From assembly GCF_900089585.1 (NCBI RefSeq), contig NZ_FLRH01000003.1, forward strand, positions 1,721,001-1,785,000: 64,000 nucleotides of DNA, written 5' to 3'. Positions 46,054 through 55,765 of this stretch are shown here, one piece after another (the first letter of the stretch is position 1; each line of letters starts with the position of its first letter). Source of the DNA: Micromonospora sediminicola. GTDB taxonomy: Bacteria; Actinomycetota; Actinomycetes; Mycobacteriales; Micromonosporaceae. Both the position numbers and the translations under genes were made by a program. The notes beneath the pieces are model-generated. The model made no database searches, was not told the origin of the DNA, and saw only the letters and a list, made by a program, of their open reading frames with translations.

Positions 46054-46479
46054 CACGACCGGGTGCCAGGCCAGCGGGGTGGAGAGCACCATCGTGCTGG
46101 ACGGCTGGCCGTACGGGGCGAGCCGGTCGATGACCTCCTCGAACTCGCCCATCGACCCGGCCGCGACCTTGAGGAAGCTGCACGCGTCACCGGTGATCCG
46201 GTGGATCTCCATGATCTCCGGCCACTGCGCCACCCGGGGGTCGTTGAGGATGCAGCGCGAGCCGTAACAGGACATTCGGATCAGCGCCAGCACGGTCCGC
46301 CCGGCCCGGGTGAGGTCCACGTGGGCGTGGTAACCGGTGATCACCCCGGACTCCTCCAGCCGCCGGACCCGCTCCGCGACCGCCGGCGGGGACAGGTGCA
46401 CCCGGCGGGACAACTCGCTGTAGGAGAGCCGGGCGTCGGCCTGGAGCTCGCGCAGCAGCGCCCAGTCCATGTCGTCCAC
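46033..46479 (-). CDS. Lrp/AsnC-family regulator, likely of the kynurenine operon
   Basis: 148 aa. An N-terminal winged HTH (LLRELQADARLSYSELSRRV, LSPPAVAERVRRLEESGVI) precedes a RAM/AsnC ligand domain with IHRITGDACSFLKV. The C-terminus KGGAPA and stop come from a dispersed repeat. AAGGAAGG lies before the GTG at 46479; an ATG three codons later is possible. It is divergent from tryptophan dioxygenase with a 147-nt shared region, the layout of KynR-type control by kynurenine; that ligand is inferred. Confidence 0.88.
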   Translation of the reverse strand: MDDMDWALLRELQADARLSYSELSRRVHLSPPAVAERVRRLEESGVITGYHAHVDLTRAGRTVLALIRMSCYGSRCILNDPRVAQWPEIMEIHRITGDACSFLKVAAGSMGEFEEVIDRLAPYGQPSSTMVLSTPLAWHPVVKGGAPA

Positions 46480-46626
46480 GCGGCGACCTTCCTTACGTTA
46501 AGTCGGCGACCCGAGATGCTTTCAGGTCGTGAGGTCAGACCACCTTACCGCCGTTGAACAGGCATTCCATCCGCGCCCGGACCGGCGAGATCATGGCGTC
46601 TACCCCGCGTACGGACGGAGAAGACG
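46480..46626. promoter_or_regulatory. divergent control region lrp / tryptophan operon
   Basis: 147 nt between the divergent regulator and the 11-gene tryptophan degradation operon. It carries AAGGAAGG for the regulator, GGAGAAG for tryptophan dioxygenase, and a less GC-rich stretch (about 46493-46560) where Lrp operators and promoters are expected. I do not see one clear palindrome. Confidence 0.5.
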
Positions 46627-47505
46627 GTGGAACAGACGACGGCGGTGCGCCCGGCCACCTCGCAGCAGCGGGCGGCCCGAGCGGCACGCAACGGTGGCGA
46701 GCCGACGCTGGAGTTCGCCGACCGCGTGCCCTACGACGCGTACGTGCACGCGAGCACGCTGCACCGGCTCCAGCAGCCGCTCAGCGACGATCCGGGCGAG
46801 ATGTCCTTCCTGATGGTCAGCCAGATCATGGAGCTGTACTTCAAGCTGACCTGCCACGAGCTGCGGCACGCCCAGCGCGAGGTGCGGGCCAACCGGATCT
46901 GGGAGGCGCTGCCCCCGCTGCGCCGGGCCGCGCTGCACCTGGAGGGGCTGAACGCGGCCTGGCAGGGGCTGCGCTGGATGACGCCGGCCGACTTCAACCG
47001 GTTCCGCGACCGGCTCGGTGAGGGTTCCGGCTTCCAGTCCGCGATGTACCGCCAGCTGGAGTTCCTGCTCGGCCTGCGGGACCCGGCGCTGATCCGTCCG
47101 TTCCGCCGGCAGACCGACGTGCACGCCGAGCTGACCGCCGCGCTGGCCACGCCGAGCCTCTGGGACGACGTGGTGGCGCTGCTCGCCCGCCGCGGCTTCG
47201 ACCTGCCCGACGAGCTGCTGGACCGGGACGTCGCGGCCGAGCACGAGCCGCACCCCGGCGTCGAGGCGGCCTGGGTGCGCGTCTACGCCGACAGCGGCCC
47301 GGACAACCACCTGCGCCTGCTCGGCGACGCGCTGACCGAGGTGGCCGAGCAGTTCGGCGACTGGCGCTGGAACCACGTCAAGGCGGTGCAGCGGACCATG
47401 GGCGCCAAGGTCGGCAGCGGCGGTTCGGCCGGCCTGGCATGGTTGCAGCGCAGCATGGCCCGGGTCGTCTTCCCGGAGCTGTGGTCGGCCCGTACCGCTA
47501 TGTGA
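46627..47505 (+). CDS. kynA: tryptophan 2,3-dioxygenase
   Basis: 292 aa haem enzyme opening the indole ring of L-tryptophan to N-formylkynurenine. Hallmarks are EMSFLMVSQIMELYFKL, FRDRLGEGSGFQSAMYRQLEF and WRWNHVKAVQRTMG with the probable axial H250, followed by KVGSGGSAGLAWL. The first 25 residues are variable. GTG start with GGAGAAG upstream. It is the first gene of the operon; kynureninase follows after 14 nt. Confidence 0.95.
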   Translation: MEQTTAVRPATSQQRAARAARNGGEPTLEFADRVPYDAYVHASTLHRLQQPLSDDPGEMSFLMVSQIMELYFKLTCHELRHAQREVRANRIWEALPPLRRAALHLEGLNAAWQGLRWMTPADFNRFRDRLGEGSGFQSAMYRQLEFLLGLRDPALIRPFRRQTDVHAELTAALATPSLWDDVVALLARRGFDLPDELLDRDVAAEHEPHPGVEAAWVRVYADSGPDNHLRLLGDALTEVAEQFGDWRWNHVKAVQRTMGAKVGSGGSAGLAWLQRSMARVVFPELWSARTAM

Positions 47506-47519
47506 CCGGAGAGAACAGC

Positions 47520-48854
47520 ATGCACACCCCCGAGAGCGAAGCCCACCGGCGGGACGCCGCCGATCCCGGCCACCGCCACCTGTTCCACGTGCCGCCGGCC
47601 GAGGGCGGGCGCCATCCCGACGTGGCGTACCTGGCCGGCAACTCGCTGGGCCTGCAACCCCGGGCCACCCGGGACGAACTCGTCGCCGACCTGGACGCCT
47701 GGCGCCGACTCGGCGTGGAGGGGCACCTGGAGGCGGAGCGGGCCTGGCTGCCGTACCACGAGCTGTTGACCGCACCGGCCGCGCGCCTGGTCGGCGCGCT
47801 GCCCACCGAGACCGTGGTGATGAACTCCCTCACGGTCAACCTGCACCTGCTGATGGTCAGCTTCTACCGCCCAGCGGGGGAGCGCACGACGATCGTCATC
47901 GAGGACAGCGCGTTCCCGTCGGACAGCTACGCGGTGCGCAGCCAGGCCCGCTTCCACGGCCTCGACCCGGGCGCCACGGTGGTGCGGCTCAAGCCCCGCC
48001 CCGGCAGCGACACGCTGGGCACGCAGGACGTCCTGGACTACCTGGCCCGCGAGGGGCACACGGTCGCGCTGCTGCTGCTCGGCGGCGTCAACTACCTGAC
48101 CGGCGAGCTGATGGACATTCCGGCGATCACCGCCGCCGGCCGGGCCGCCGGGGCGGTCGTCGGCTGGGACCTGGCGCACGCCGCCGGCAACGTGCCGCTG
48201 GCGCTGCACGACTGGGACGTCGACTTCGCCGCCTGGTGCTCGTACAAATACCTGAACTCCGGCCCGGGTGCCCTGGGCGGCGTCTTCGTCCACGAGCGAC
48301 ACCACGGCGACCCCTCGCTGCCGAGGTTCGAGGGCTGGTGGAGCACCGAGGCGGCCACCCGGTTCGAGATGACACCGGTGTCCCGGCCGCCGGCCACCGT
48401 CGAGGCGTGGCAGATCTCCAACCCGCCGATCTTCGCGATGGGCCCGGTGCGCACCTCGCTGGAGCTGTTCGACTCCGTCGGCATGCCCGCGCTGCGCGAG
48501 CGCAGCCTGCGGCTGACCGGCTGGCTGGAGGAACTGCTCGACGAGGTGACCCCGGGTCGGCCGCTGACCGTGGTCACCCCCCGCGACCCGGCCCGCCGCG
48601 GGTGCCAGCTCTCCGTCCGCATCGGTACGGGCAGCGCGAACGAGCTGACCAAGCGGCTGCGACACGAGCACGGCGTGATCGCCGACGCCCGGGAGCCGGA
48701 CATCGTCCGGTTCGCCCCGGTGCCCCTCTACTCGACGTACCACGACTGCTGGCGCGTCGCCGACGCGCTCGCCGCGACCGTGCCGGTGAGCGCGAGGAGT
48801 GAGCCGGGTTTGCGAGCCCCGCAGTCGCGAACGGAAGGCGGGCATTCCCGATGA
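47520..48854 (+). CDS. kynU: kynureninase with repeat-encoded C-terminal extension
   Basis: 444 aa PLP enzyme cleaving (3-hydroxy)kynurenine to (3-hydroxy)anthranilate and alanine. LAGNSLGLQPRAT, VVMNSLTVNLHLLM, VGWDLAHAAGNVPL and the Schiff-base lysine in WCSYKYLNSGPG (K243) are conserved. GGAGAG precedes ATG 47520. The last about 22 residues, from [12 protein letters not shown] onward, come from a 51-bp repeat read through in frame and extend past the usual end. The stop overlaps kmo (ATGA). Confidence 0.93.
   Translation: MHTPESEAHRRDAADPGHRHLFHVPPAEGGRHPDVAYLAGNSLGLQPRATRDELVADLDAWRRLGVEGHLEAERAWLPYHELLTAPAARLVGALPTETVVMNSLTVNLHLLMVSFYRPAGERTTIVIEDSAFPSDSYAVRSQARFHGLDPGATVVRLKPRPGSDTLGTQDVLDYLAREGHTVALLLLGGVNYLTGELMDIPAITAAGRAAGAVVGWDLAHAAGNVPLALHDWDVDFAAWCSYKYLNSGPGALGGVFVHERHHGDPSLPRFEGWWSTEAATRFEMTPVSRPPATVEAWQISNPPIFAMGPVRTSLELFDSVGMPALRERSLRLTGWLEELLDEVTPGRPLTVVTPRDPARRGCQLSVRIGTGSANELTKRLRHEHGVIADAREPDIVRFAPVPLYSTYHDCWRVADALAATVPVSARSEPGLRAPQSRTEGGHSR
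48786..48836 (+). repeat. 51-bp repeat, copy A, at the kynureninase 3' end
   Basis: Begins GTGAGCGCGAGGAGTGAGCC and ends GCAGTCGCGAACGGAA; identical over all 51 nt to 55280-55330. Here it is read within kynU and adds [16 protein letters not shown] to its C-terminus. It lies 14 nt before the kmo start. Confidence 0.9.
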
Positions 48855-50182
48855 GCACGGAGCGCGACGAGGTCGCGGTGGTCGGCGCCGGGTTGGCCGG
48901 CTGCCTGCTGGCCTGCTTCCTGGCCCGGCGCGGCTACCCGGTGGCCCTCTACGAGCGGCGGCCGGACCCGCGGACCGGCACCGTCGAGCGGGGCCGCTCG
49001 ATCAACCTGGCGCTCTCCGAGCGCGGGCTGGACGCGCTGCGCCGCATCGGCCTGGACGAGCAGGTGATGGCGGACGCCCTGCCGATGCGCGGCCGGATGA
49101 TCCACCCGGTCGAGGGCGAGTCGCAGTTCCAGTCGTACAGCGTCTCCGGGGACCGGGCGATCAACTCGATCAGCCGGGGCGCGCTGAACAACGCGCTGCT
49201 CGACGCCGCGACCGCGCTGCCGGGCGTGCGGGTCGCGTTCGACCACCGGCTGGTCGGCCTCGACCCGGTCGGCGGCGAGATGACGTTCGAGACCCCGCAG
49301 GGCAAGGTCACCGCCACTGCGTCGGTCGTCCTCGGCGCCGACGGCGCCGGCTCCGCGGTGCGCGGGCAGCTGCTCGCGTACGGGGGCCTGACCGAGAGCC
49401 TGGACTTCCTCGACTACGGCTACAAGGAGCTGACCATCCCGCCGATCGGCGGGGAGTTCGCGCTCGACCCGGGCGCGCTGCACATCTGGCCGCGCGGCAC
49501 CTCCATGATGATCGCGCTGCCGAACCCGGACCGCTCCTTCACCTGCACGCTGTTCTGGCCCACCCACGGCACCCGCAGCTTCGCGTCGCTGAGCAGCCCC
49601 GCCGCGATCGAGCGGTTCTTCGCCGACCACTACCCGGACCTGGTCCCGCTCGCCCCGAACCTGGTCGACGACTACCAGCACAACCCGGTCGGGGTCCTCG
49701 GCACAGTGCGCTGCACGCCGTGGCAGGTGGCCGGCCGGGTCGGCCTGCTCGGCGACGCGGCGCACGCCATCGTGCCGTTCTACGGCCAGGGCGCGAACTG
49801 CGCCTTCGAGGACGTGGTCGAGCTGGACCGCTGCCTCGACGAGTGCGACGACGAGTGGGCCGCCGCGCTGCCGCTGTTCCAGCACCGCCGGCAGGACGAC
49901 GCGGAGGCGATCGCCCGGATGGCGCTGGCCAACTTCGTGGAGATGCGGGACAAGGTCACCTCGCCGGTGTTCCGGACCCGCAAGAAGGTCGAGCACGCGC
50001 TGGAACGCGCGCTGCCCGGCCGCTACGTCTCCCAGTACGAGCTGGTCTCCTTCTCCACCACCCCGTACGCGCGGGTGCGCCGCCGGGTGCGCCGGCAGTA
50101 CGCGGTCGTCGGCGCGGTCGCGGCCGGCGCGGCGGCGCTGCTGGCCGCCGGGGTCGGCGCGGCGCTGGGGCGGCGGCGATGA
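48851..50182 (+). CDS. kmo: kynurenine 3-monooxygenase
   Basis: 443 aa FAD hydroxylase turning kynurenine into 3-hydroxykynurenine. The N-terminal dinucleotide fold has VVGAGLAGCLLA (G12-G17), then RGRSINLALSERG and the second FAD motif LLGDAAHAIVPFYGQGANCAFED near residue 300. The C-terminus ends in a hydrophobic Ala/Gly helix (about 415-438) plus RRR, a probable membrane anchor like that of eukaryotic KMO. Coupled by ATGA at both ends. Confidence 0.94.
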   Translation: MSTERDEVAVVGAGLAGCLLACFLARRGYPVALYERRPDPRTGTVERGRSINLALSERGLDALRRIGLDEQVMADALPMRGRMIHPVEGESQFQSYSVSGDRAINSISRGALNNALLDAATALPGVRVAFDHRLVGLDPVGGEMTFETPQGKVTATASVVLGADGAGSAVRGQLLAYGGLTESLDFLDYGYKELTIPPIGGEFALDPGALHIWPRGTSMMIALPNPDRSFTCTLFWPTHGTRSFASLSSPAAIERFFADHYPDLVPLAPNLVDDYQHNPVGVLGTVRCTPWQVAGRVGLLGDAAHAIVPFYGQGANCAFEDVVELDRCLDECDDEWAAALPLFQHRRQDDAEAIARMALANFVEMRDKVTSPVFRTRKKVEHALERALPGRYVSQYELVSFSTTPYARVRRRVRRQYAVVGAVAAGAAALLAAGVGAALGRRR

Positions 50183-51684
50183 CGCTCTGGGACCCCCGGC
50201 TGATGGCCGGGCACGCGCCGGACGGCCCCGGCCTGCTGCGCAACTTCGTCGGCGGCGCGTTCGTCGACGCCGGGACCCGGTTCACCAAGCGCAGCCCGGT
50301 CACCGGCGAGCCGGTGTTCGAGGTCGTCGAGGCATCCTCGTCGGTGGTCGACGACGCGGTGGCCGCCGGCCGGGCGGCGCTGCGCGGCCCGTGGGGCCGG
50401 ATGGGGGAGCGGGAACGCGCCGAGGTGCTGCGCCGGGTCGCCGACGAGCTGGAACGGCGCTTCGACGACCTGGTCGCGGCCGAGGTGGCGGACACCGGCA
50501 AGTCCATCTCGCAGGCCCGCACGCTGGACATCCCACGCGGCGCGGCCAACTTCCGGGCGTTCGCCGAGATCGTGGCGACCGCGCCGACCGAGTCGTTCAC
50601 CACCGTCACCCCGACCGGCGGCCGGGCGCTCAACTACGCGGTCCGCAAGCCGGTCGGCGTGGTCGCGGTGATCGTGCCGTGGAACCTGCCGCTGCTGCTG
50701 CTCACCTGGAAGGTCGCCCCGGCGCTCGCCTGCGGCAACGCCGTGGTGGTCAAGCCCAGCGAGGAGACCCCGGCCTCGGCCACGCTGCTCGCCGAGGTGA
50801 TGGCCGCGGCCGGCGTGCCCGACGGCGTGTTCAACCTGGTGCACGGCTTCGGGCCCGGCTCGGCCGGCGAGCACCTGACCCGGCACCCCGGCGTCGACGC
50901 GATCACGTTCACCGGCGAGTCGGCCACCGGCAGCGCGATCATGCGGGCCGCGGCCGACGGGGTGAAGGCGGTCAGCTTCGAGCTGGGCGGCAAGAACGCC
51001 GGCCTGGTCTTCGCCGACGCCGACCTGGACGCGGCGGTCGCCGGCTCGGTCCGCTCCAGCTTCACCAACGGCGGCCAGGTGTGCCTCTGCACCGAACGGA
51101 TCTACGTGCAGCGGCCGGTGTTCGAGGAGTTCACCGCGCGGCTGGCCAAGCGCGCCGACGAGTTGGCGTACGGCTGGCCGGCCGACGAGGCGACGGTGAA
51201 CATGCCGCTGATCTCGCACGGCCACCGGGACAAGGTGCTCGGCCACTACGCGCTGGCCCGCACCGAGGGCGCCGAGGTCCGCGCCGGCGGTGGCACGCCG
51301 CGCTTCGGCGACGCCCGCGACGGCGGGGCGTACGTGCAGCCGACGGTGCTCACCGGCCTCGGGCCGGACGCCCGGACCAACCAGGAGGAGGTCTTCGGTC
51401 CGCTGGTGCACGTCGCGCCGTTCGACGACGAGGACGAGGCCTACGCGCTGGCCAACGGCACCGAGTACGGCCTGGCGGCGACCGTCTGGACCCGGGACGT
51501 GGGCCGGGCGCACCGGGCCGGGTCCCGACTGGACGCCGGCATCGTCTGGGTCAACACCTGGTTCCTGCGCGACCTGCGCACCCCGTTCGGCGGGGTGAAG
51601 GCGTCCGGCGTGGGCCGGGAGGGCGGCGTGCACTCGCTCGACTTCTACTCCGAGTTGACCAACGTCTGCGTGGACCTCTCATGA
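50179..51684 (+). CDS. 2-aminomuconate 6-semialdehyde dehydrogenase (ALDH family)
   Basis: 501 aa. VIVPWNLPLLLLTWKVAPAL and VVKPSEETP form the NAD site, E268 in FELGGKNAG is the general base and C302 in NGGQVCLCTER the nucleophile. The family (HmsDH/AMSDH) oxidises the semialdehyde left after ACMS decarboxylation, and the operon context supports this over other ALDH roles. It begins inside the kmo stop (ATGA); the hydratase start codon lies in or just after its stop. Confidence 0.9.
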   Translation: MTLWDPRLMAGHAPDGPGLLRNFVGGAFVDAGTRFTKRSPVTGEPVFEVVEASSSVVDDAVAAGRAALRGPWGRMGERERAEVLRRVADELERRFDDLVAAEVADTGKSISQARTLDIPRGAANFRAFAEIVATAPTESFTTVTPTGGRALNYAVRKPVGVVAVIVPWNLPLLLLTWKVAPALACGNAVVVKPSEETPASATLLAEVMAAAGVPDGVFNLVHGFGPGSAGEHLTRHPGVDAITFTGESATGSAIMRAAADGVKAVSFELGGKNAGLVFADADLDAAVAGSVRSSFTNGGQVCLCTERIYVQRPVFEEFTARLAKRADELAYGWPADEATVNMPLISHGHRDKVLGHYALARTEGAEVRAGGGTPRFGDARDGGAYVQPTVLTGLGPDARTNQEEVFGPLVHVAPFDDEDEAYALANGTEYGLAATVWTRDVGRAHRAGSRLDAGIVWVNTWFLRDLRTPFGGVKASGVGREGGVHSLDFYSELTNVCVDLS

Positions 51685-51728
51685 GTGAGAATGGCCGGCG
51701 TCCCGAGGACAGTGAGCGAGGAGCCGAC

Positions 51729-52523
51729 ATGACAGTGGACATCGAGGCCGCCAACCGGGAACTCGCGGTGGCCCGGCAGGACGGGAAGCCCTGCCCGCCG
51801 CTGCGCGGCCGGCTGCTGCCCGAGGGCGACGTCGAGGCCGCGTACCAGGTGCAGCAGGTCTACACCCGGCAACGGCTGGGCAAGGGACACCGCCGCGTCG
51901 GCGCGAAGATCGGCCTGACGTCGCGGACCGTGCAGGAGAGCTTCGGCGTCTTCCAGCCCGACTTCGGGGTGCTCTTCGACGACATGGCCGTCGGGGACGG
52001 CGTCGAGGTGCCGATCGGCCGGCTGCTCCAGCCGCGGGTGGAGGCGGAGATCGCCTTCGTGCTCGGCGCCGACCTGCCGGACGAGCGGGTCACCACCGTC
52101 GACCTGATCCGGGCGGTGGACCACGTGCTGCCGGCCATCGAGATCGTCGACTCGCGGATCGCCGACTGGGACATCTCCATCGTGGACACGGTGGCGGACA
52201 ACGCCTCCAGCGGGCTGTTCGTGCTCGGCACCGCACCCCGGCGGCTCGCCGACGTGGACCTGCGGCTGTGCGGGATGGTGCTGGAGCACGCCGGTGAGCC
52301 GGTCTCGGTCGGCGCGGGCGCGGCCTGCCTCGGCAATCCGCTGCACGCGTTGCAGTGGCTGGCCGGCACCATGGCCCGCGCCGGTGACCCGCTGAAGGCC
52401 GGGGACGTGGTGCTCTCCGGCGCGCTCGGCCCGATGGTGCCGGTCACCCCCGGCGCCGCGTACGAGGCGCGCATCTCCGGGCTCGGCTCGGTGCGTATTT
52501 GCTTCTCCCGGGAGGTTTCGTGA
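51729..52523 (+). CDS. 2-oxopent-4-enoate hydratase
   Basis: 264 aa FAH-fold enzyme (MhpD/DmpE type). [34 protein letters not shown] and [16 protein letters not shown] are family signatures, with metal-binding Glu residues in VEAEIAF. It adds water to oxopentenoate to give 4-hydroxy-2-oxovalerate. ATG 51729 has AGGAG 6 nt upstream. An in-frame ATG at 51681, overlapping the ALDH stop, would add 16 residues; that stretch contains GTGAGCGAGGAGC-like text reminiscent of the 51-bp repeat. Confidence 0.9.
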   Translation: MTVDIEAANRELAVARQDGKPCPPLRGRLLPEGDVEAAYQVQQVYTRQRLGKGHRRVGAKIGLTSRTVQESFGVFQPDFGVLFDDMAVGDGVEVPIGRLLQPRVEAEIAFVLGADLPDERVTTVDLIRAVDHVLPAIEIVDSRIADWDISIVDTVADNASSGLFVLGTAPRRLADVDLRLCGMVLEHAGEPVSVGAGAACLGNPLHALQWLAGTMARAGDPLKAGDVVLSGALGPMVPVTPGAAYEARISGLGSVRICFSREVS

Positions 52524-53458
52524 CCACGACAGGTGTGGCGGTGCTGGGGTCGGGCAACATCGGCACCGACCTGATGATCAAGGTGCTGCGGCTCAGTGAG
52601 AGCCTGCGCATGGTGGCGATGGCCGGCATCGACCCGGCCTCCGACGGCCTGGCCCGGGCCCGTCGGCTCGGCGTCACGACCACCGCCGAGGGCGTCGACG
52701 GGCTGGTCGCGCTGCCCGAGTTCGCCGACGTCCAGCTCGTCTTCGACGCCACCTCGGCCGGCGCGCACCAGCGGCACGACGAGGTGCTGCGCGCACACGG
52801 CCGTACGGTCGTCGACCTGACGCCGGCGGCGATCGGCCCGTACGTGGTGCCGCCGGTGAACCTCGACGAGCACCTGCGCGAGCCGAACGTCAACATGGTC
52901 ACCTGCGGCGGCCAGGCCACCGTGCCGATCGTGCACGCGGTCGGCCGGGTCACCCCGGTCGCGTACGGCGAGATCGTCGCCTCGATCGCCTCGAAGTCGG
53001 CCGGGCCGGGCACCCGGGCCAACATCGACGAGTTCACCGAGACCACCGCCCGGGCCATCGAGGTGGTCGGCGGCGCCGAACGCGGCAAGGCCATCATCGT
53101 GCTCAACCCGGCCGACCCGCCGCTGCTCATGCGCGACACGGTCTACTGCCTCTGCCCGGACGCCGACGCCGACCGGGGCACGATCGCCGCCTCGGTGGCC
53201 GACATGGTGGCGACCGTGCAGGAGTACGTGCCCGGCTACCGGCTCAAGCAGGACGTGCAGTTCGACGCCGTGGACACGTACGCGCCGGTGCTCGGCCGGC
53301 ACTTCACCGGCCTCCAGGTGTCGGTGTTCCTGGAGGTTTCCGGCGCCGGGCACTACCTGCCCGCGTACGCCGGCAACCTGGACATCATGACGTCGGCCGC
53401 GCTGCGGACCGCCGAGCGGCTGGTGGCGCTGCGCGCGCCGGAGGTGAGCGCCCGATGA
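52520..53458 (+). CDS. mhpF: acetaldehyde dehydrogenase (acylating)
   Basis: 312 aa. [17 protein letters not shown] is the NAD fold, [14 protein letters not shown] holds the catalytic Cys, and [15 protein letters not shown] is conserved. It converts acetaldehyde plus CoA to acetyl-CoA and works in a channelled complex with the aldolase encoded next. GGGAGG precedes the GTG, which overlaps the hydratase stop (GTGA); it overlaps the aldolase start by ATGA. Confidence 0.95.
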   Translation: MTTTGVAVLGSGNIGTDLMIKVLRLSESLRMVAMAGIDPASDGLARARRLGVTTTAEGVDGLVALPEFADVQLVFDATSAGAHQRHDEVLRAHGRTVVDLTPAAIGPYVVPPVNLDEHLREPNVNMVTCGGQATVPIVHAVGRVTPVAYGEIVASIASKSAGPGTRANIDEFTETTARAIEVVGGAERGKAIIVLNPADPPLLMRDTVYCLCPDADADRGTIAASVADMVATVQEYVPGYRLKQDVQFDAVDTYAPVLGRHFTGLQVSVFLEVSGAGHYLPAYAGNLDIMTSAALRTAERLVALRAPEVSAR

Positions 53459-54513
53459 CCGACCTCTACATCCAGGACGTGACGCTGCGCGACGGCATGC
53501 ACGCCATCGGGCACCGCTACACCGTCGACCAGGTGCGGACCGTCGCCGCGGCGCTCGACGCCGCCGGCGTGGCCGCCATCGAGGTGGCGCACGGCGACGG
53601 CCTGGCCGGATCCAGCGTCAACTACGGGCACGGTGCCGCCGCCGACGCGGACTGGATCGCCGCCGCCGCGGAGGTGCTGACGAACGCGCGGCTCACCACG
53701 CTGCTGCTGCCCGGCATCGGCACCATCGCCGACCTGAAGGCGGCCAAGGCGCTCGGCGTGACCAGCGTGCGGATCGCCACCCACTGCACCGAGGCGGACA
53801 TCTCCGCCCAGCACATCGCCTGGGCCCGGGAGAACGACATGGACGTCTCCGGGTTCCTCATGATGTCGCACCTCAACGACCCGGCCGGGCTGGCCGCGCA
53901 GGCCAGGCTGATGGAGTCGTACGGGGCGCACTGCGTCTACGTCACCGACTCCGGCGGGCGACTGCTGATGTCCGACGTGGCGCAGCGGGTGGACGCGTAC
54001 CGGCAGGTGCTGGAACCGGAGACGGAGATCGGCATCCACGCGCACCACAACCTGTCGCTGGGCGTGGCGAACAGCGTGCTGGCGGTCGAGCACGGCCGGA
54101 TCCTCGGCGACGGCCCGCTCGGGTCCCCGGCCGGGCGGACCGTCCGGGTGGACGCGTCGCTGGCCGGCATGGGCGCCGGCGCGGGCAACGCCCCGCTGGA
54201 GGTCTTCGTGGCGGTCGCCGAGCTGCACGGCTGGAAGCACGGCTGCGACGTGTTCGCGCTGATGGACGCCGCCGACGACCTGGTCCGCCCGTTGCAGGAC
54301 CGGCCGGTCCAGGTCGACCGGGAGACGCTCTCCCTCGGGTACGCGGGCGTCTACTCCAGCTTCCTGCGCCACGCCGAGCGGGCGTCGGCCAAGTACGGGG
54401 TGGACGTGCGCTCGATCCTGGTCGAGCTGGGCCGCCGCCGGATGGTCGGCGGCCAGGAGGACATGATCGTGGACGTGGCACTCGACCTGGCCGCTAAGGA
54501 GAACAACTCATGA
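53455..54513 (+). CDS. mhpE: 4-hydroxy-2-oxovalerate aldolase
   Basis: 352 aa HMGL-like TIM barrel. [14 protein letters not shown] carries the catalytic Arg and metal Asp, [17 protein letters not shown] the metal histidines, and the C-terminal helical domain for partner binding includes [25 protein letters not shown]-type text. It splits hydroxyoxovalerate into pyruvate and acetaldehyde and passes the latter to MhpF. Coupled to both neighbours by ATGA. Confidence 0.95.
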   Translation: MTDLYIQDVTLRDGMHAIGHRYTVDQVRTVAAALDAAGVAAIEVAHGDGLAGSSVNYGHGAAADADWIAAAAEVLTNARLTTLLLPGIGTIADLKAAKALGVTSVRIATHCTEADISAQHIAWARENDMDVSGFLMMSHLNDPAGLAAQARLMESYGAHCVYVTDSGGRLLMSDVAQRVDAYRQVLEPETEIGIHAHHNLSLGVANSVLAVEHGRILGDGPLGSPAGRTVRVDASLAGMGAGAGNAPLEVFVAVAELHGWKHGCDVFALMDAADDLVRPLQDRPVQVDRETLSLGYAGVYSSFLRHAERASAKYGVDVRSILVELGRRRMVGGQEDMIVDVALDLAAKENNS

Positions 54514-55283
54514 TCGGGCCGGACATCGCCGGCATCGCGGAGAAGCTGGGTGCGGCGGCCGACGACGCCACCGCGATCCCGCAGCTCGCCGCCGAGACCG
54601 GCCTCGACGTCGACGCCGCGTACGCGGTGCAGACCGCGCTGGTGCAGCGCCGCCTGGACCGGGGTGAGCGGCTGGTCGGCCTCAAGATGGGGCTCACCAG
54701 CAAGGCCAAGATGGCCCAGGTCGGTGTGGACGAGGTGATCTGGGGCCGGCTGACCGACGTGATGCGGGTGCCCGACGGCGGCGGCGTCGACGTGAGCGCG
54801 TTCATCCACCCCCGGGTCGAGCCGGAGGTGGCGTTCCTGCTAAACCGGCTGCCCGACCCGGGCGAGCCGGTCGGCTCGTTCACCCGGGCGGTGCGCGCGG
54901 TCGCCCCGGCGATCGAACTGATCGACTCCCGGTACGCGAACTTCACCTTCTCCCTGCCGGACGTGGTCGCCGACAACACCTCGGCCGCCGCGTTCGTGGT
55001 CGGTCCCTGGTCGCCGGTGCCGGACGGGCTGGACAACCTCGGCGTGCTGCTGGAGATCGACGGGCGGGTGGCGCAGGTCGGGTCGACCGCCGCCATCCTC
55101 GGTGACCCGCGCCGCGCGCTCGACGAGGGCCTCCGGCTGGCCGGCCGGCACGGCGTCCGGCTGCGCAAGGGCTGGGTGTTCCTGGCCGGCGCGGCCACCG
55201 CCGCGGTGCCGCTACGCCCCGGGGCGCACGTCCGCGCCACTGTGGAGAAGCTGGGTTCCGCCTCCCTGAAGGCGCTCTCGTGA
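54510..55283 (+). CDS. 4-oxalocrotonate decarboxylase
   Basis: 257 aa, paralogous to the hydratase four genes upstream (FAH fold): [29 protein letters not shown] and [21 protein letters not shown]. In meta-cleavage pathways this decarboxylase forms a complex with the hydratase and turns 2-oxo-3-hexenedioate into oxopentenoate. Placement between aldolase and deaminase supports that assignment. Starts at an ATGA overlap and ends in GTGA with the RidA gene. Confidence 0.9.
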   Translation: MIGPDIAGIAEKLGAAADDATAIPQLAAETGLDVDAAYAVQTALVQRRLDRGERLVGLKMGLTSKAKMAQVGVDEVIWGRLTDVMRVPDGGGVDVSAFIHPRVEPEVAFLLNRLPDPGEPVGSFTRAVRAVAPAIELIDSRYANFTFSLPDVVADNTSAAAFVVGPWSPVPDGLDNLGVLLEIDGRVAQVGSTAAILGDPRRALDEGLRLAGRHGVRLRKGWVFLAGAATAAVPLRPGAHVRATVEKLGSASLKALS

Positions 55284-55330
55284 GCGCGAGGAGTGAGCCG
55301 GGTTTGCGAGCCCCGCAGTCGCGAACGGAA
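55280..55330 (+). repeat. 51-bp repeat, copy B, at the RidA 5' end
   Basis: Identical over 51 nt and in the same orientation and reading phase as 48786-48836. Here its first GTG is the start codon of the RidA gene, and its GTGA forms the coupling overlap with the decarboxylase stop. Confidence 0.9.
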
Positions 55331-55765
55331 AGCGGCCCGGCGACCGCCCGCGTGGTGGCCGGGAAGGCCGTGCCGCGGGGCGCGTTCCCGCACGTCAAGG
55401 TGGCCGGCGGGTTCGTCTTCGTCTCCGGCACGTCATCCCGCCGCCCGGACAACACGTTCGCCGGGGTGTCGGTGGACGAGTTCGGCACCACCGACCTGGA
55501 CATCCGGGAGCAGACCCGGGCCGTGGTCGGGAACATCCGGGACCTGCTCCGCTCGGTCGGCGCCGACCTGGCCGACCTGGTGCAGGTCACCAGCTACCTG
55601 GTCAACATGAACGACTTCGGTGGCTACAACGAGGTGTGGGCGGAGTTCTTCGACGCCACCGGGCCGACCCGGACCACGGTGGCCGTGCACCAGCTTCCGC
55701 ACCCGCACCTGCTGATCGAGATGCAGGCCGTCGCCCTACTTCCGTCGGGAGGTCCCCATGAGTGA
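55280..55765 (+). CDS. RidA-family 2-aminomuconate deaminase
   Basis: 161 aa. From about residue 25 it is a RidA/YjgF protein: [41 protein letters not shown] and a closing [13 protein letters not shown] with the substrate-binding Arg/Glu positions typical of the AmnD/NbaF deaminase group. The first 17 residues ([16 protein letters not shown] after the GTG) are encoded by a 51-bp repeat whose GTGA also overlaps the previous stop. Translation might instead begin at an internal GTG. Confidence 0.88.
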   Translation: MSARSEPGLRAPQSRTESGPATARVVAGKAVPRGAFPHVKVAGGFVFVSGTSSRRPDNTFAGVSVDEFGTTDLDIREQTRAVVGNIRDLLRSVGADLADLVQVTSYLVNMNDFGGYNEVWAEFFDATGPTRTTVAVHQLPHPHLLIEMQAVALLPSGGPHE

